DNA of 64,000 bases from Marsupella aquatica. Taxonomy: Eukaryota; Marchantiophyta. Each line of letters starts with the position of its first letter. The stretch's first letter is position 1. The translations under genes were made by a program, and so were the position numbers. This document shows positions 33,987-45,379 of the stretch, piece by piece. The stretch lies in assembly GCA_973895155.1 (NCBI GenBank), contig OZ316895.1:6572001-6636000 (forward strand). The letters run 5' to 3'. Below the pieces are notes generated by a model. It saw only the letters and a program-made list of their open reading frames with translations, was not told the origin of the DNA and ran no database searches.

Positions 33987-36900
33987 GATGTGCCAATTTG
34001 TGGAAGTGAAACGCTCGAGCATGTAACATTCCATGTACTTCATGCTAATGTTACAATAAGCAATGGGTTTTATTACAATCCCTTGCTATTCCTCTATCCA
34101 TATAATACATGCAAAATGTTACAAAAATCTCAGGGTTTTGTTAAACCAATGATAATTGGAAATATTTTTCCAATTAGATTGAAAGTTCATGCCCATAGAG
34201 GCATGACTATGTGGTAGTTCACTTGAGCTGAGACTCATAGGTTTAGGGTGGGCTCCCACCAAAAGTTATGTTTTAATGCTTTCCTGTTAAACTCCAAAAA
34301 CCGCAGGGTCCCGAAGTACTGTTACCGTCCATAGTTAAAACCGAAATAATCATCTTCTTAACCACAGGTAGTTAGGGTCGTCATTTTGTGAAGTACTTAA
34401 ACCACACCTGCCCCTATAAAGGGCTACGGGTAACCCGTAGCTCTCATTCTAAAGAGTACAAGTTCAGAAATGGGCTTTGAGCTCTCATTCTAAAGAGTAC
34501 AAGTTCAGAAATGGGCTTTGAACTCCACAAAAGGTGCTAACTGCAAAACCTAATTTTGGCAAGTACTCCACAAAAGGTGCTAGTATTCCACCTTTTATGG
34601 TGAGTAGTGAGACATGGAACGAGGCTTTTATAGTGGCAGGTGTGATTTAACTAGAGGTGTGATTTAACTAGAAAGTCAAGTGCTGAAAAACATGGCACTT
34701 AACTTTTGTCAATAGTTTCAAAGTTAAAACTGACATTTACTCATGACGGGACGTGGTTTGTGACAAATTCGAAGACCTGATGCGGATGTTCCACATCAAG
34801 TCTTCCAACATTGTTCTCGAAGAGGACTTGCACTCACATGGTAGGAACCTCTTCCTTTTCCATACATGTTGTTTGCACAATTTCCGATTGATCCCAAGTT
34901 AAGTACAATTGAGGCTAAGTTATCAGTGGCTCTACTCACGGTATATGGTTGTGAATGTTTTTGGTCTATACCGAATGTTGATTTGCTAAACCTAATCGAT
35001 CAAGCTTTAGCTTTCTGACTTCACCTGCACTATCTTTCTCCCGGATTAGATACATGCTAGGCATGGAGTACAAGGAAGGAAATCGAGAAGTCATGTATAA
35101 GCTTCTTGCGCTTGGTGTCTGTGTGCCTGCTAACACTAAACACGTCCAGCTAGACATTCAAGGTCAGGAGAATGATTGTGATGTATCACCTTCATCTCCC
35201 CATCCTGGTTAAAGACCTGCTCAATTCTTGAATGACGTCTCCTGCTGCCTGCAATTATGTGCATTTGCCTTGTTTCTCTGGACATGTCAAACTCTAAAGG
35301 AGACCTTTGTTTAGGACCATCTTTTAATGCCCATCACAATCTACATCTGTGGATGGAAGTAAGAGTGCACCTAGTCGTAGAGCTCAAGACACTTACCTAT
35401 CTGCTATGTACTTCTGAACATTCATTGTAGAAAGATCATTGGGAAACATTGTACTTAGGAAATAAGGACAAATTCAGTGCACCTCATGAAATCTCCTGGA
35501 TTTTATCCCGGTACCGGATCTGATAGTGGATTGTGATGTTAACAGAGGAAGCCTAGATCACTCATAAGATGACAAGGAAAGCACTTTGGGTGGATGTAAA
35601 ACTCCAGCATGGTTTACTCCAGCCAGGGGCGAAGTTGATTACTCAGTGCAGACTTCAAATGTCATGTTTGTAAATTTTTGCCGACGTGTATTTAGAAAAC
35701 GTAGTGACAAGCTCCTAATTGCATCGAGGAGTTTAACAACGACATATACCCTGTCCTCAGTGAAACTACCCGAGACAAAATACAGATCGTTCAGAATTCC
35801 GATCCTCAAGAGGAAGCGAAGACCTCCAGATTTACAGACAAACAAAAACTATCACACCAATCCAATAAATCGTCGATATCACAAAATCATCTCCGATCCT
35901 CGAGTCTAGAATTCACACCACTGAAGTCAGTGTAGAAGGGAGTAGGCACATGCATGATGATGATGCCAAAAACGAATTGCTATTTTGAAAGATCATCTAC
36001 AACGAGGCATTACTATAGACGTACACATATGTAAAGTTCAGCAAGTGGGCTTGCAACAAAACGACCTTTCCGCAGCCAAGCAAATTCATGATTTCATCAT
36101 CGAGGATGGAATGGATAAGAATACATGTGACAATCATGCTCATGAATGTATATATCAAATACAGACAAGTGTTGGATGCACGAAGAATTTTTTATCCATC
36201 TGTTTAGCAACATCACGGCACAGCGCGAGCTGCAATATGGTGGACGGGTACCAAAGGAGGTAGTAGGCGGAAAATAGGGCAGTAATCACAGCATTGGCCG
36301 TAAATTTTCCAAGATTTTTCACCCTCGGTCAAAACAGCCAAGAAGTTTGCTCTTGGATTATGAAGCCAATTGGGCGCAAAAACGCTTTGTAACTAGTTAA
36401 CTTTTGCTAACTTATATATATACGGTGGTTCGTGACTCTAGTTACCCTTAACTTTTGGTGGGACTGCACCCTTAGAATTCAAATGTTGTAGTTAACTATT
36501 CTCTTTCTGTGTGATTTCACAGATTTACTCTTTAAAAAATGGTTAATTTTTTTTTTAAAGATAGAAAGTTCATGCATTTTATTGGAAAACATTGATATAT
36601 CAGTCACAACTCATCCACAAAGTTATTTTCTTTTACCCCTTTGTTTTTTATTTGAAGGGTTACTTTTCAATTCAGTCTTATTGTTTTTAATTAGTGTTAC
36701 CATTCTAACCATTCTTCTTTGCATTGCCACAAACATGAAATGTTAGGTTTCAATTGGTTCTTCTTGCACAACCAGCCTTTCTTGTTTGTGACTAGTAGCA
36801 CTCGTTGATGACAGCACATGCTTCCAGGTATTTTGGAAGGAGCTTCCTGTACGTGGGGTTCTGTAATTATTATTAGGGTGCTCAAACCAGCTATTCCGCA

Positions 36901-37102
36901 GAGGTTTCAAATGACCAGAATGCTGTAGACCGGTTCACAGGTCTTGAATCTGTGCTTCCCAAGAAATGGCCGGTCACTGGTCAATTCTGCAAGCTCCTCA
37001 AGTTCACACTGGCGGGGTTCACTACCGGGGGAAGAACCTAGGCTGGTTGCCCGCATCAAAAGAAGTCTTGCTACTTTCCCGGCTACTTTAGGCAATGGCA
37101 GG
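33987..37102. other. Spacer between copia element 1 and the Harbinger element
   Basis: No complete gene is recognised. It includes a 43 bp tandem repeat (GAGCTCTCATTCTAAAGAGT..., twice at about 34439-34525), two exon-like pieces (listed separately), an unassigned basic ORF at 35586-35909 (+), and AT-rich DNA after 36380. Confidence 0.45.
34780..35212 (+). other. Two exon-like segments of an unrecognised gene
   Basis: The first open stretch (about 34766-34842) encodes FEDLMRMFHIKSSNIVLEED and ends at a CATG|GTAGGA donor. The second follows a pyrimidine-rich acceptor (TCTTTCTCCCGGATTAG), runs 35050-35212, contains YKEGNREVMYKLLALGVCVP and stops at TAA. Codon composition and splice contexts look real. 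I recognise no family and cannot confirm a joining frame. It could be an old gene fragment or part of a transposon. Confidence 0.3.
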
Positions 37103-37388
37103 TTAGAGCATCTCCACCAGTTTAGCGGCATGTGACCGCTATCGGCAAATTTTGCCAGGCGATTTGCGGGCCCCATAGTTTAGGGGCCAACTTTAAATTA
37201 GGGAATTCCCCACCGGCACCCCCCAAACATGGGCCCGCATTTTTGTGCCGACGTTCGTCCCAAGTAAAAAATCACCAAGAAACATCGGGTTTGTGTTTCT
37301 CGACTCATCAAGTCTCATGTATTGAAGAGAGGCGCTTGGAGATTGCGCACATTCATAAACACAGGTTCTTGATTTCATTTCTATAGCC

Positions 37389-38703
37389 ATGGCTGCCACA
37401 ATTTCATGGAGGGACAACTTGTTGAAGATGATAGAGGAAGACAAGGAAGTTTGGGAGGAAGAGGCAAAGTTTCTGGGGGCAGATTTTGTTCACAGGACAA
37501 TTGTCAATTCAATCCATCATACAAGGAGCATCAAGAAAGAGAAAGCACGGAGGGTCCAAGCCAGGCAAAGCTCCAAATGTGGACAGGAGGAGAGGCAAAG
37601 GTGCAGAGGATCTATGGAATGACTACTTCTCGGAAAATCCTACATATGATGAGCTGAAATTCAGAAGGAGGTATCGTATGAGTTCTAGGTTATTCAATAA
37701 GATTCTCCTAGCAGTGTGTGCACATGACAGCTATTTTCAATTGAAATTTGATGCAACAGGAAAGCCTGGTCTTTCTCCTCATCAAAAAATCACTGCAGCT
37801 CTCAGACAACTGGCATATGGTATAGGGGCAGATGCAATAGATGAATACTGTAGAATTGCTGAAACCACAACTTTGGAGTCTCTATACAGGTTTGTCAAGG
37901 CAATCAGACAATTGTATGAACCAGTATATTTGAGGAAGCCAACAGGGGAGGACTGGAAGAAGAATCTTGCCATAAATGAACAAAGAGGGTTTCCTGGGAT
38001 GTTTGGGTCCTTGGATTGCATGCATTGGGAGTGGAAAAATTGCCCTGTAGCTTGGCAGGGTCAATACCAAGACAAGGACAAAACAAAATCCCTGATTTTA
38101 GAGGCAATTGCAGATCAGGAGTTGTGGATTTGGCACGCTTTTTTTGGGCTGGCTGGAGGGAACAATGACATCAATGTTCTAGACAGATCCCCACTCTTGA
38201 ATGAGTGGTTGGCAAATGAGTCTACCAAGGTCTCATTTCAGGTCAATGGAGTACAATACAATCAAGCATATTTGTTGGGGGATGGTATTTACCCTGAATG
38301 GTCTATGTTCATTTCAACTGTGCATGTACCATAGTCTGAAAAATTGAGGCACTTTGCAAAATGCCAGGAAGGTGCTAGGAAAGATGTAGAGAGGGCTTTT
38401 GGAGTTTTGCAAGCCAAATTAGAAATTGTAAAAAGACCTGCACGGTCTTGGTTTGTGGCTAACCTCACAAACATTTTAATGGCATGTGTCATCTTGTATA
38501 ACATGATCCTGGAGGATGAGAGAGAAGAGAACTTCACTCCATACTTGATGATTTGTACACCACCAGTGAGAAGAGGGTTGATGCCATGGTTGCAATTCTT
38601 GGAAGCTACCACGCAAATTCATGACAAAGGCTCTCATTTCAAGCTCAGGAATGACCTTGTGGACCATTTATGGAATACAAAGGGTGCAGGCTATGGAAAT
38701 TAG
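37389..38703 (+). pseudogene. Harbinger transposase, frameshifted and with a nonsense codon
   Basis: The ATG at 37389 starts MAATISWRDNLLKMIEED in one frame. The main domain continues in another from about 37540 (AEDLWNDYFSENPTYDELKF), implying a frameshift or an unseen small intron near 37510-37550. The DDE_4-type catalytic region shows GSLDCMHWEWKNCP (first Asp), NDINVLDRSPLL (second Asp) and DVERAFGVLQ (Glu). A TAG at 38332-38334 splits it just before SEKLRHFAKCQE; the frame is the same on both sides, and Gln is usual near this position. The C-terminus ends at TAG 38703. Confidence 0.9.
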
Positions 38704-38987
38704 CAACTGGGTGAGTTTTAACATACACTCCATGCTTATTTTGAAATATGACGCGTTGTACAATTTGTACAACTTCCTTGCACGCTTCATTCAGTTTCAT
38801 GTTACTTCATGCAGGCCAGTCATGTGCAATGGGATGTGCAACCTTGCGAGGCTCTCGAGGTTGGACCTTGTCACCCTGATTCCTCATTGTTTTGCACTGA
38901 GGTTATTGGGCATTTCAGCTTGCCAAGCTCGCACTCTCGTCAACTTCCATAGCTTGCTCATTTGCATTGTTCGATTCTGCAGCCAGC

Positions 38988-39359
38988 ATGCCTCCCACCA
39001 AGAAATCATGGAAGGGTAAAGCAAAAGCTGTAGTGGAGAAGGAGAATGATAAGAGCAAAGAGCTCACATTGTGGGACTCTGATGACGACAGGATGGAGGT
39101 GCGCTTCAAGCACCTGGCTTTGCTGATTTTGAGGTCCAGGAATGGCCTTGATGCAAACAACCATGAAATTGAGGAGCCAAAGAATGGCTCAGCTGTGGGG
39201 GACACAAAGGGTGGCTCATCTGTTGGCGAGGTGAAGAAGGGCTTGGCTGTGGCGGATTCCAAGAAGGAATCGACTGATGCGCAGAAGGCCAACACTGCTG
39301 GGGTTCAGCCAAAGTCCGACTCTGAGGATGAGTATGGTGGGGGTTGGGATTGGTATTAG
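38988..39359 (+). CDS. Small charged ORF inside the Harbinger element
   Basis: An open frame starts at MPPTKKSWKGKAKAVVEKEN, just after a TTCTGCAG that could be a splice acceptor, and ends ...SDSEDEYGGGWDWY. It is Lys/Glu/Asp/Ser-rich and probably disordered. It could be a spliced C-terminal exon of the transposase or a third gene of the element. No family is recognised. Confidence 0.45.
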   Translation: MPPTKKSWKGKAKAVVEKENDKSKELTLWDSDDDRMEVRFKHLALLILRSRNGLDANNHEIEEPKNGSAVGDTKGGSSVGEVKKGLAVADSKKESTDAQKANTAGVQPKSDSEDEYGGGWDWY

Positions 39360-39816
39360 GTTTTAGGGCAGCCCTGAGTTCAATACATGATCGAGGTCTC
39401 ATGCCATGGATTTGAAGCAAGGTTTCTTTTATTTTTAGGTTGAACCCTAATTTTGAATAGCTCTAGTGTGCTACCCACAAATTTATTTGGGATTGCACGT
39501 TTTGGTCCTTGAAAGGGCTTGTAATTCTCAATGTCATGAGCTTTTTGGCCTGACAATTGATGAGAATGGAATTTTGAATCATATGAACAACTGTCTGTTC
39601 TTTGGCCCTTTTGTTTGCCACTCGATGATTTTCTGAATGTGGACTGAAATGAAACAGCATGTATTGAATTGGATCTGTATGAATTGACTGTCATGATATT
39701 GAAAGAAAGACTCGCCATCTGCACAATGTTGAATTGCAAGAAACACCAATTTGATTTGTCATACAAGAAAAAAACCTGAATGAAGGCCAATTTTATTTAT
39801 GTCGTACATACTGATT

Positions 39817-40827
39817 TTACAAAGCTGGTTGTGGTCCTACAAATGGATCCACTTCCTGTGCAAGCCATGCTACTTCTAGATCGTCTGAAGGGTCCTCGGT
39901 GGGCACTGGAGTTGGAGGTGGTGATTGGGGCATAGGTGTCTCCACTCGAATTGGAGGTGGAACATTGAAATTGTTGGGAGGCATGGAAGATGGCCCAACA
40001 GTGTGTGCAAATGAAGCATTTTGCTGGGACACCCTCTGAATCAATTTCACAGATTCAACCAATTTCCAATCTTCCCATAGCTTGCGCATTTCTGGGCTCA
40101 TGTGCTCTGTAGGTAGCGAAAGCATGGCCAGAGTTGAATTGTTCTGGTATGCAAGGGATCGCATAGTATTGGCAGCTGCCATTTCCTTTTGAGCCAAAGC
40201 TGACATCTTCAAGGCATCGTCCTGGCTTTTCAATCTCTTCAGCTGCTCCTTTGCAGCCCGATTTCCAGAAGGCCTTTTTTTGCTGGATCCTTGATTGGAC
40301 TCTGTCTCATCTCCATTTTCGCCTGGCGAATTATCAGAATCAAGCTCGACGACCTCTGGAGTGGGACTGTCATTGTAGGGCAGATTTCTGTCCGGTCTCT
40401 TGGCCTTCCCTTTTGGCATGTCGTTCTCTGGACTCATAAACCTTGGGCAATCCCTTAGAATATAATAGCAACAATCAAAAGCAAAGCTTTTGTTCTTAGG
40501 ATGATTCTCCTTGTACAGCTCCTTGGCAAATTTCAAGGTGTCTTCGACATTGGTTCCTGAAACCTGTCTGCTATCAACTTGCTGGTACGCTCCTATAAAT
40601 TTCTGGACATCGTGCTTGATGTCTGACCACTTGCCTTCGAGTGATTTCTTGCCCCTCGTCTCGAATTCCCGACCCTTGTTTTTATGATAATGCTCTGCTA
40701 CTCGATCCCAAAATTTCTCAGCTCTCTGGCCAATTCCAACGACGGGATCTTGTGAAACATGGAGCACGCTGTAGCACAGTTGCTTCAACTCGCTTTCACT
40801 ATAATTTTTCCCCCGAGTGCTAGCCAT
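39817..40827 (-). CDS. Harbinger Myb/SANT-like DNA-binding protein
   Basis: PIF/Harbinger elements encode a second protein with a Myb-like trihelix that helps import and target the transposase. The ATG at 40827 (MASTRGKNYSESELKQLCYS) gives 336 residues. Residues ~8-110 form a Myb/SANT-like or NAM-associated domain with the Trp positions expected (AEKFWDRVAEHYHKN, EGKWSDIKHDVQKF). A nuclear-type basic stretch (KKRPSGNRAAKEQLKRLK) follows in the middle, and the end is Pro-rich. A longer frame reaches 40959, but this Met fits the domain start. The frame is intact, so the protein could still be made although its transposase partner is broken. Confidence 0.87.
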   Translation of the reverse strand: MASTRGKNYSESELKQLCYSVLHVSQDPVVGIGQRAEKFWDRVAEHYHKNKGREFETRGKKSLEGKWSDIKHDVQKFIGAYQQVDSRQVSGTNVEDTLKFAKELYKENHPKNKSFAFDCCYYILRDCPRFMSPENDMPKGKAKRPDRNLPYNDSPTPEVVELDSDNSPGENGDETESNQGSSKKRPSGNRAAKEQLKRLKSQDDALKMSALAQKEMAAANTMRSLAYQNNSTLAMLSLPTEHMSPEMRKLWEDWKLVESVKLIQRVSQQNASFAHTVGPSSMPPNNFNVPPPIRVETPMPQSPPPTPVPTEDPSDDLEVAWLAQEVDPFVGPQPAL

Positions 40828-41203
40828 GATTCTTCTATGTTGATCCTGCTGGACACGAGATTCGTGCAATAGTGCTTTTGCACGAGGATTTGCAGTTTCG
40901 CACGACAAATGCCAGTCCACCGCGGGAAAGTGACAGAGCGGGAAGTCTTTGCCACCCACCCTACGATGGCAACGCGTGTAGCAATCTCCATCGTTGATTC
41001 ATTTGGGTCTCGATTTGGAGGTTCCAGGCCCCGACCGCCAACGCGACCACATCTGGCGGTCGCGGTCAGCAACTTGAGGGGACACCGTAAATGAAATGGA
41101 GGTTGCGGGGTAGCGGGGGAGTGTGTATCCGGAAAACCAAGCCGCTATTTCCCAGGAATGGAGGTTACGGGGCTGTTTGCAGGTCCCAATGGAGATGCTC
41201 TTA

Positions 41204-42316
41204 GTTTACCAGTTACCAGTGGAAGTGCTCTGACTTACAGTATTAGGGCATGTCAAGCTTGGGATTTGTGAGAAAAACCACAGCTTCAAATGAAGTCTCT
41301 GGTACGGACTGGTCAAGAACACCTGCTGAAATGTTGCTTGACTTAATATCAAACCCGAGATCAAACCTGCACTATGAAAAACAACAACCATTGATCTGTG
41401 CACAGGTGGACTGTGTGTGCAGCTTGCTGGGCTCATGTCTTTGTTACATCTCATCAGATTCAAGTAGCTACTATGACTTGTGAACCACTCAACTTTAGAA
41501 CGAGCTATGGTGGACTTTCTAGTGTTGAGCATTCACTGAGAAATGTAATTGGTCAAAAAACAACCACTGGAAATTAACTTGGTGAGAGCAAGCTAACTTG
41601 ACAAACCATTTTTTTACTAACTTTGAAAAACAAAAGTGAGCAAGGACTCAATAACAAGTCCTCGTCCCAGTCCCCCCCCCCCCCCTTTCGGCACTTGGCT
41701 TACTAAATAATTCATAAAGGATGTGCAAACACCACAAGGGTAATTTAAATTGATTTTGAACTAAATAATCTTTATTATTATATATCCATAACAAGTAAAT
41801 TTCATGGGGAATCAAAGAGGAATATTAACAAAAGGTAAATAGGAGAGGGGCTCTATTCATGACTTCTAAGTTTGACATGCCCTACTAGCTTACACTTGAC
41901 CATAATTTGGATAATGCCATAGAAACCTTGATAGAAACCAGGAAGTCAAGCTACAGACAAGTGTGGACCCTTCAAATTGCTCAGCCCTTCCTAAATGCAC
42001 ACCCTATTACTGTGTAGACCCCGATTAGTTGCAAGGTCTTCCCATACAATCTTTCTTGGACCAGTTTTTAATGTGTATATTAGCAATCTCACTAGATAGC
42101 ATACTAGGTGCAAAATCCTCATCCAGAAGAGTGTGCATACTCTTATTCTTGAATTCATGTATCTTATCCCAAATTGTTAATGATAATAATATCAAGATAT
42201 CCACCAAGTGTTGTCAAGATTATGTATAATTATATTATGTATCCAGATATCCCAACCTGGGTGGCAACAGTTCTTTTCCATGTGTGAGATGCAATCCATC
42301 CATTCAATGTGAGAAC
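41204..42316. other. Spacer, no gene
   Basis: AT-rich DNA with a 12-13 bp C run at about 41673. No coding family is recognised. Confidence 0.5.
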
Positions 42317-42660
42317 TGTTAGATATTGCTCTAGTCTTGTGACTCATGAGCTAACCACAGTTAGTCTAACTCGGGTTAGGACTTAGCTAATGTTAGCGGT
42401 AGTGCTGTTGTGTATATAGCCAAGGCTGATGCCAGACCCTGATGGAACTTAGGCTCATTGTTACGGAGCTAGTTGAGAGATAGGGAGAGCTTGTGCTGTG
42501 GATGCTTGGTATGGCCAGTCGGCCTAGAGTGCAGTAAAGCTCTTGTGTGTTCCCGTGGACGTAGCCTCATGTGGAGGTGAACCACGTATCTCTCTGTGTC
42601 GACTATTGTGCATTGGATGGTTCATGGGCTTGCTGTTACTAATGTCGTCTATGCTCAACA
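42317..42660 (+). repeat. 5' LTR of copia element 2
   Basis: 344 bp, TGTTAGATATTGCTC to ATGCTCAACA, the reverse complement of the element 1 LTRs with scattered changes. It includes the CCCGAGTTAGACTA block in complement. Confidence 0.95.
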
Positions 42661-42662
42661 AG

Positions 42663-42674
42663 TGGTATCAGAGC
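42663..42674 (+). promoter_or_regulatory. Primer-binding site for initiator-Met tRNA
   Basis: TGGTATCAGAGC, two bases after the LTR, is the exact complement of the 3' end of plant initiator-Met tRNA, the standard copia primer. Confidence 0.95.
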
Positions 42675-44428
42675 ATGCCTGGGAGGTGATGAGGTTTTTT
42701 CGTGACTGGTTTTTTCCAGCGTTCATTGTTGATGGTACATTCGGGGTTTCATCGCATGAAACTCGAATGTGTGTGGCTGAGCGGATAGGTTAGTGAGAGG
42801 GCTTTCTAACGGTGGTTAGAACTCGCTGATCGGTATCCGTGGTGCGGAGGAATCAAAATTTGCGTCGTTCAGGTTTTATTCGTGTTCAACGGCTTTTCGG
42901 GGGAGAGACCAGAGTTTGCATTTTTCAACGGTGTGAGCTGTGCGGTGCGGGAGGGATCGCACATTATAGCTCAAGTTGAAGGTTGAAGTGAGCTGGTCGT
43001 TTTGGTAGCTGGATTGCTACCGAGTTGTTACCAAGTGCGACATGACGAGTGACGGAGGCATTCAGGTTTTTTCACAAGCTATGGAGCTTGTTCCCATCTG
43101 AACCAGGTTTCTCTTCGTGATGTCCGTCTCAGTGAAAGAAACACGAAGTGCTACGGCTCAACGGTTTGATCACGGCGAGGCGGTCGTTTTGAGTCTGGGA
43201 TTGGCACTTGATGCGGAGTGAAGGCGACGCGATGGAAAGTTTGGTCTCTGCTGAGCTTGCAGACTGTGCCGATGAAATTTGGCCACATTTACCGTCGGCG
43301 GCTTTCATTTTTCTTGTTGGAAACGGCGGCGGCAAAGGTAAGTTATTGCCTTTTTTCTTTGGGGAGTCAATTTTTGCTTTTGGGGGGATTTTAGAGGGTT
43401 TTTCTCGAGTGTATACACACGAGGTGTATACACACCTCGGCCCCATACTCCCGAGTACGCCGTTTAATTCCCCCCCCTCCCGAGCACGTCTTTTGATCGG
43501 GCCCAGCCGGCCGTGTAATTGCCCCCCCCTTTCCCCCCCCGCGCACGCCGTTAAGTGTGGCGCAGCGACGAGTTGTGCAACGCCGGTCGGCGCTTCTTGC
43601 GCGCTCCCTGCCCCTGCCCCTTGCTGCCGGTGCCAGCCTCCGCGTACGCCGTGCGCCCTTTAGCCTGCCCTGACTCCTTCCGGGACTGCGGCCCTGGCCT
43701 GCCGATCGGCGACCCTCCTTTGTGGCCCCGCATCCCTTTGCAGCCCCTATGCAGCGCGACGGGAGGCTGCTGTCGCCGGTCAATCCCTCCCTGGCCCTGC
43801 TTTGTATTGTACTCCCGACCCCCGCCTCAATACCCTGTACGCCCCCTGGCCCGCCTCGCGTATAGGCATCGCGGATGCGCCCTTTTTTCTTTTATACTTA
43901 TATTTTGTTAAGGGGCTAATCACCCCCTTCAAGGGCCTATTTTTATCCTGTTTTTTCCTCCCCCTTGTTTTACTTGGTGCTGGGACCTGCCACCCTCTGT
44001 GTTAACCGCTCCAACAGGGGGAACGACCCCCTGTGACACCTGTCGGACTGTGCGGGAATATTCCCAAAAAAACATAGAGCTATTTTTTGGTTGTCCAACA
44101 AAGATTCTGTCCGCCGAATGGTAACTTTTTTGGTTCTTTTTTGACAAGGACGTTGCCACTGGAGTTAGCAACGCGGCGCACCAATCACATTGCAATTCCG
44201 ACGATGGGTTGTACTCGGTATTTTGGTTATTCTCCAAGGTGGTCAAAACGGGGGAGTTTCCCAAGGTTTTACCCCCCCCGGCCAAAATTTGAATAACTTT
44301 TCCGTCGAATTTTGATTTTGATTTCGGCTTTCAGTATTGGACTCCTAGCTTCGTGGGCTACGCGGCGGTGTTGAGTTGTGAGTTTTATGAGAAGTTTTGA
44401 AAAAAGATATTTTTCATGATTGTTTCAT
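42675..44428 (+). other. Copia element 2 untranslated leader
   Basis: This 1.75 kb leader matches that of element 1 at its ends. Its C-rich middle (about 43460-43860) is poorly conserved. An interrupted palindrome (GAGGTGTATACACACCTC within 43405-43440) corresponds to the perfect palindrome of element 1. Pro/Cys-rich ORFs in the C-rich part are not shared between the copies and are not annotated as genes. Confidence 0.6.
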
Positions 44429-45376
44429 ATGAGTGACTCGGAGGATACTGGAAGAATTGGCATCGGTGGAGCTTCAGGATCGCGACGGTCAGACGGAGAG
44501 TCTAAGGAGGAGCTACTACCGTTTGAGGAAGAACTAGTGACACCGGTATGATCACCGGTGAGGCGTGCATTGGAGGAAGCTGTGTTAATACCAGAGCTGT
44601 TGGTAGTGGAGAAGAAGAGGGAGATGGCTAGATTTGGAGGAGTGAAGTTTGAGGTGGAGAAGTACGATGGTCGTACTGATTACTTGCTGTGGGAGAAGCA
44701 AGTGAAGGGTGTTCTACGGGCCATGGGCTTAGCTCATCTGCTCTCTTCACGAGAGCAGTATGATGGAGAGGAGGAGATTTTTGTGAGACAGTGGAGACAG
44801 GAGCAAGTGATTGCTGTCAATGCAGTAATGCTATATCTCAAGCCGCACATCATCAAGCAACTGGATGATTATGCGGATTGTGCGTCACTGTTCAAAGCTC
44901 TAAGAGAGAAGTACTACCGGGAAGATGCGTCAGACCGGCTGTACAAGAAGTCTCTCTTCATGAGCCTCAGGCTCAAGGAAGGGAGCAAGATGTAGGAGCT
45001 TAGCAGAAGCAAATAGGTGCTCTTGTATAGAGATCTGAAGTCCATTTTGTATAATGAGGTGGTGAGCTCCTTGTTGTCTGATGATGCTCATAAGAAGTTG
45101 GGTCAATCACAGACAGCATCTTCTTCTGGCACTGTGCTCAATGTGAACAGGGGAAGAGCAGCGCAGCGCACGAATGGACAGAACAGGTTTAGATCTACAT
45201 CACGGGGGAGATCTAAATCCAGAGGAAAATCGCAAGAGAGAAAGCCTCTTGCATGTTGGAATTGTGGCAAGCCTGGCCACATGAAAAGGGATTGTCGAGT
45301 AAAGGTCCCTACTGCCTTTGCTAACGCGGCATCGAGCTCGCATGAGGTAGATTTACTCGATGATGATGACATATTG
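44429..45376 (+). pseudogene. Copia element 2 gag
   Basis: The gag frame opens at the ATG at 44429 and is stopped by TGA where element 1 has CGA (VxSPV). The capsid region is open at 44558-44992. It is cut by TAG after GSKM, where about 130 bp present in element 1 are missing. The nucleocapsid knuckle CWNCGKPGHMKRDC (about 45254-45295) is intact and follows an Arg/Ser-rich stretch. The frame ends at a TGA (45377-45379) shared with element 1. Confidence 0.88.
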
Positions 45377-45379
45377 TGA

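Larger units (their letters stand above)
37106..41200. mobile_element. PIF/Harbinger DNA transposon, complete ends
   Basis: The termini are inverted repeats, GAGCATCTCCACC on the left and the complement of GAGCATCTCCATT on the right. They are flanked by a TTA duplication (37103-37105 and 41201-41203), the standard PIF/Harbinger target site. The 4095 bp inside carry the two genes expected of the superfamily, a DDE transposase (+) and a Myb/SANT-like DNA-binding protein (-), in convergent arrangement, plus an additional ORF. The transposase is broken, so mobility would need a helper. Confidence 0.95.

Noticed and set aside
35586-35909. 107-residue basic ORF
   Set aside because: No recognisable domain and no splice or promoter context, so not annotated as a gene. 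Only a search could rescue it.
43129-44000. Pro/Cys-rich ORFs in the leader of copia element 2
   Set aside because: Same reason; no counterpart in element 1 and no known family.
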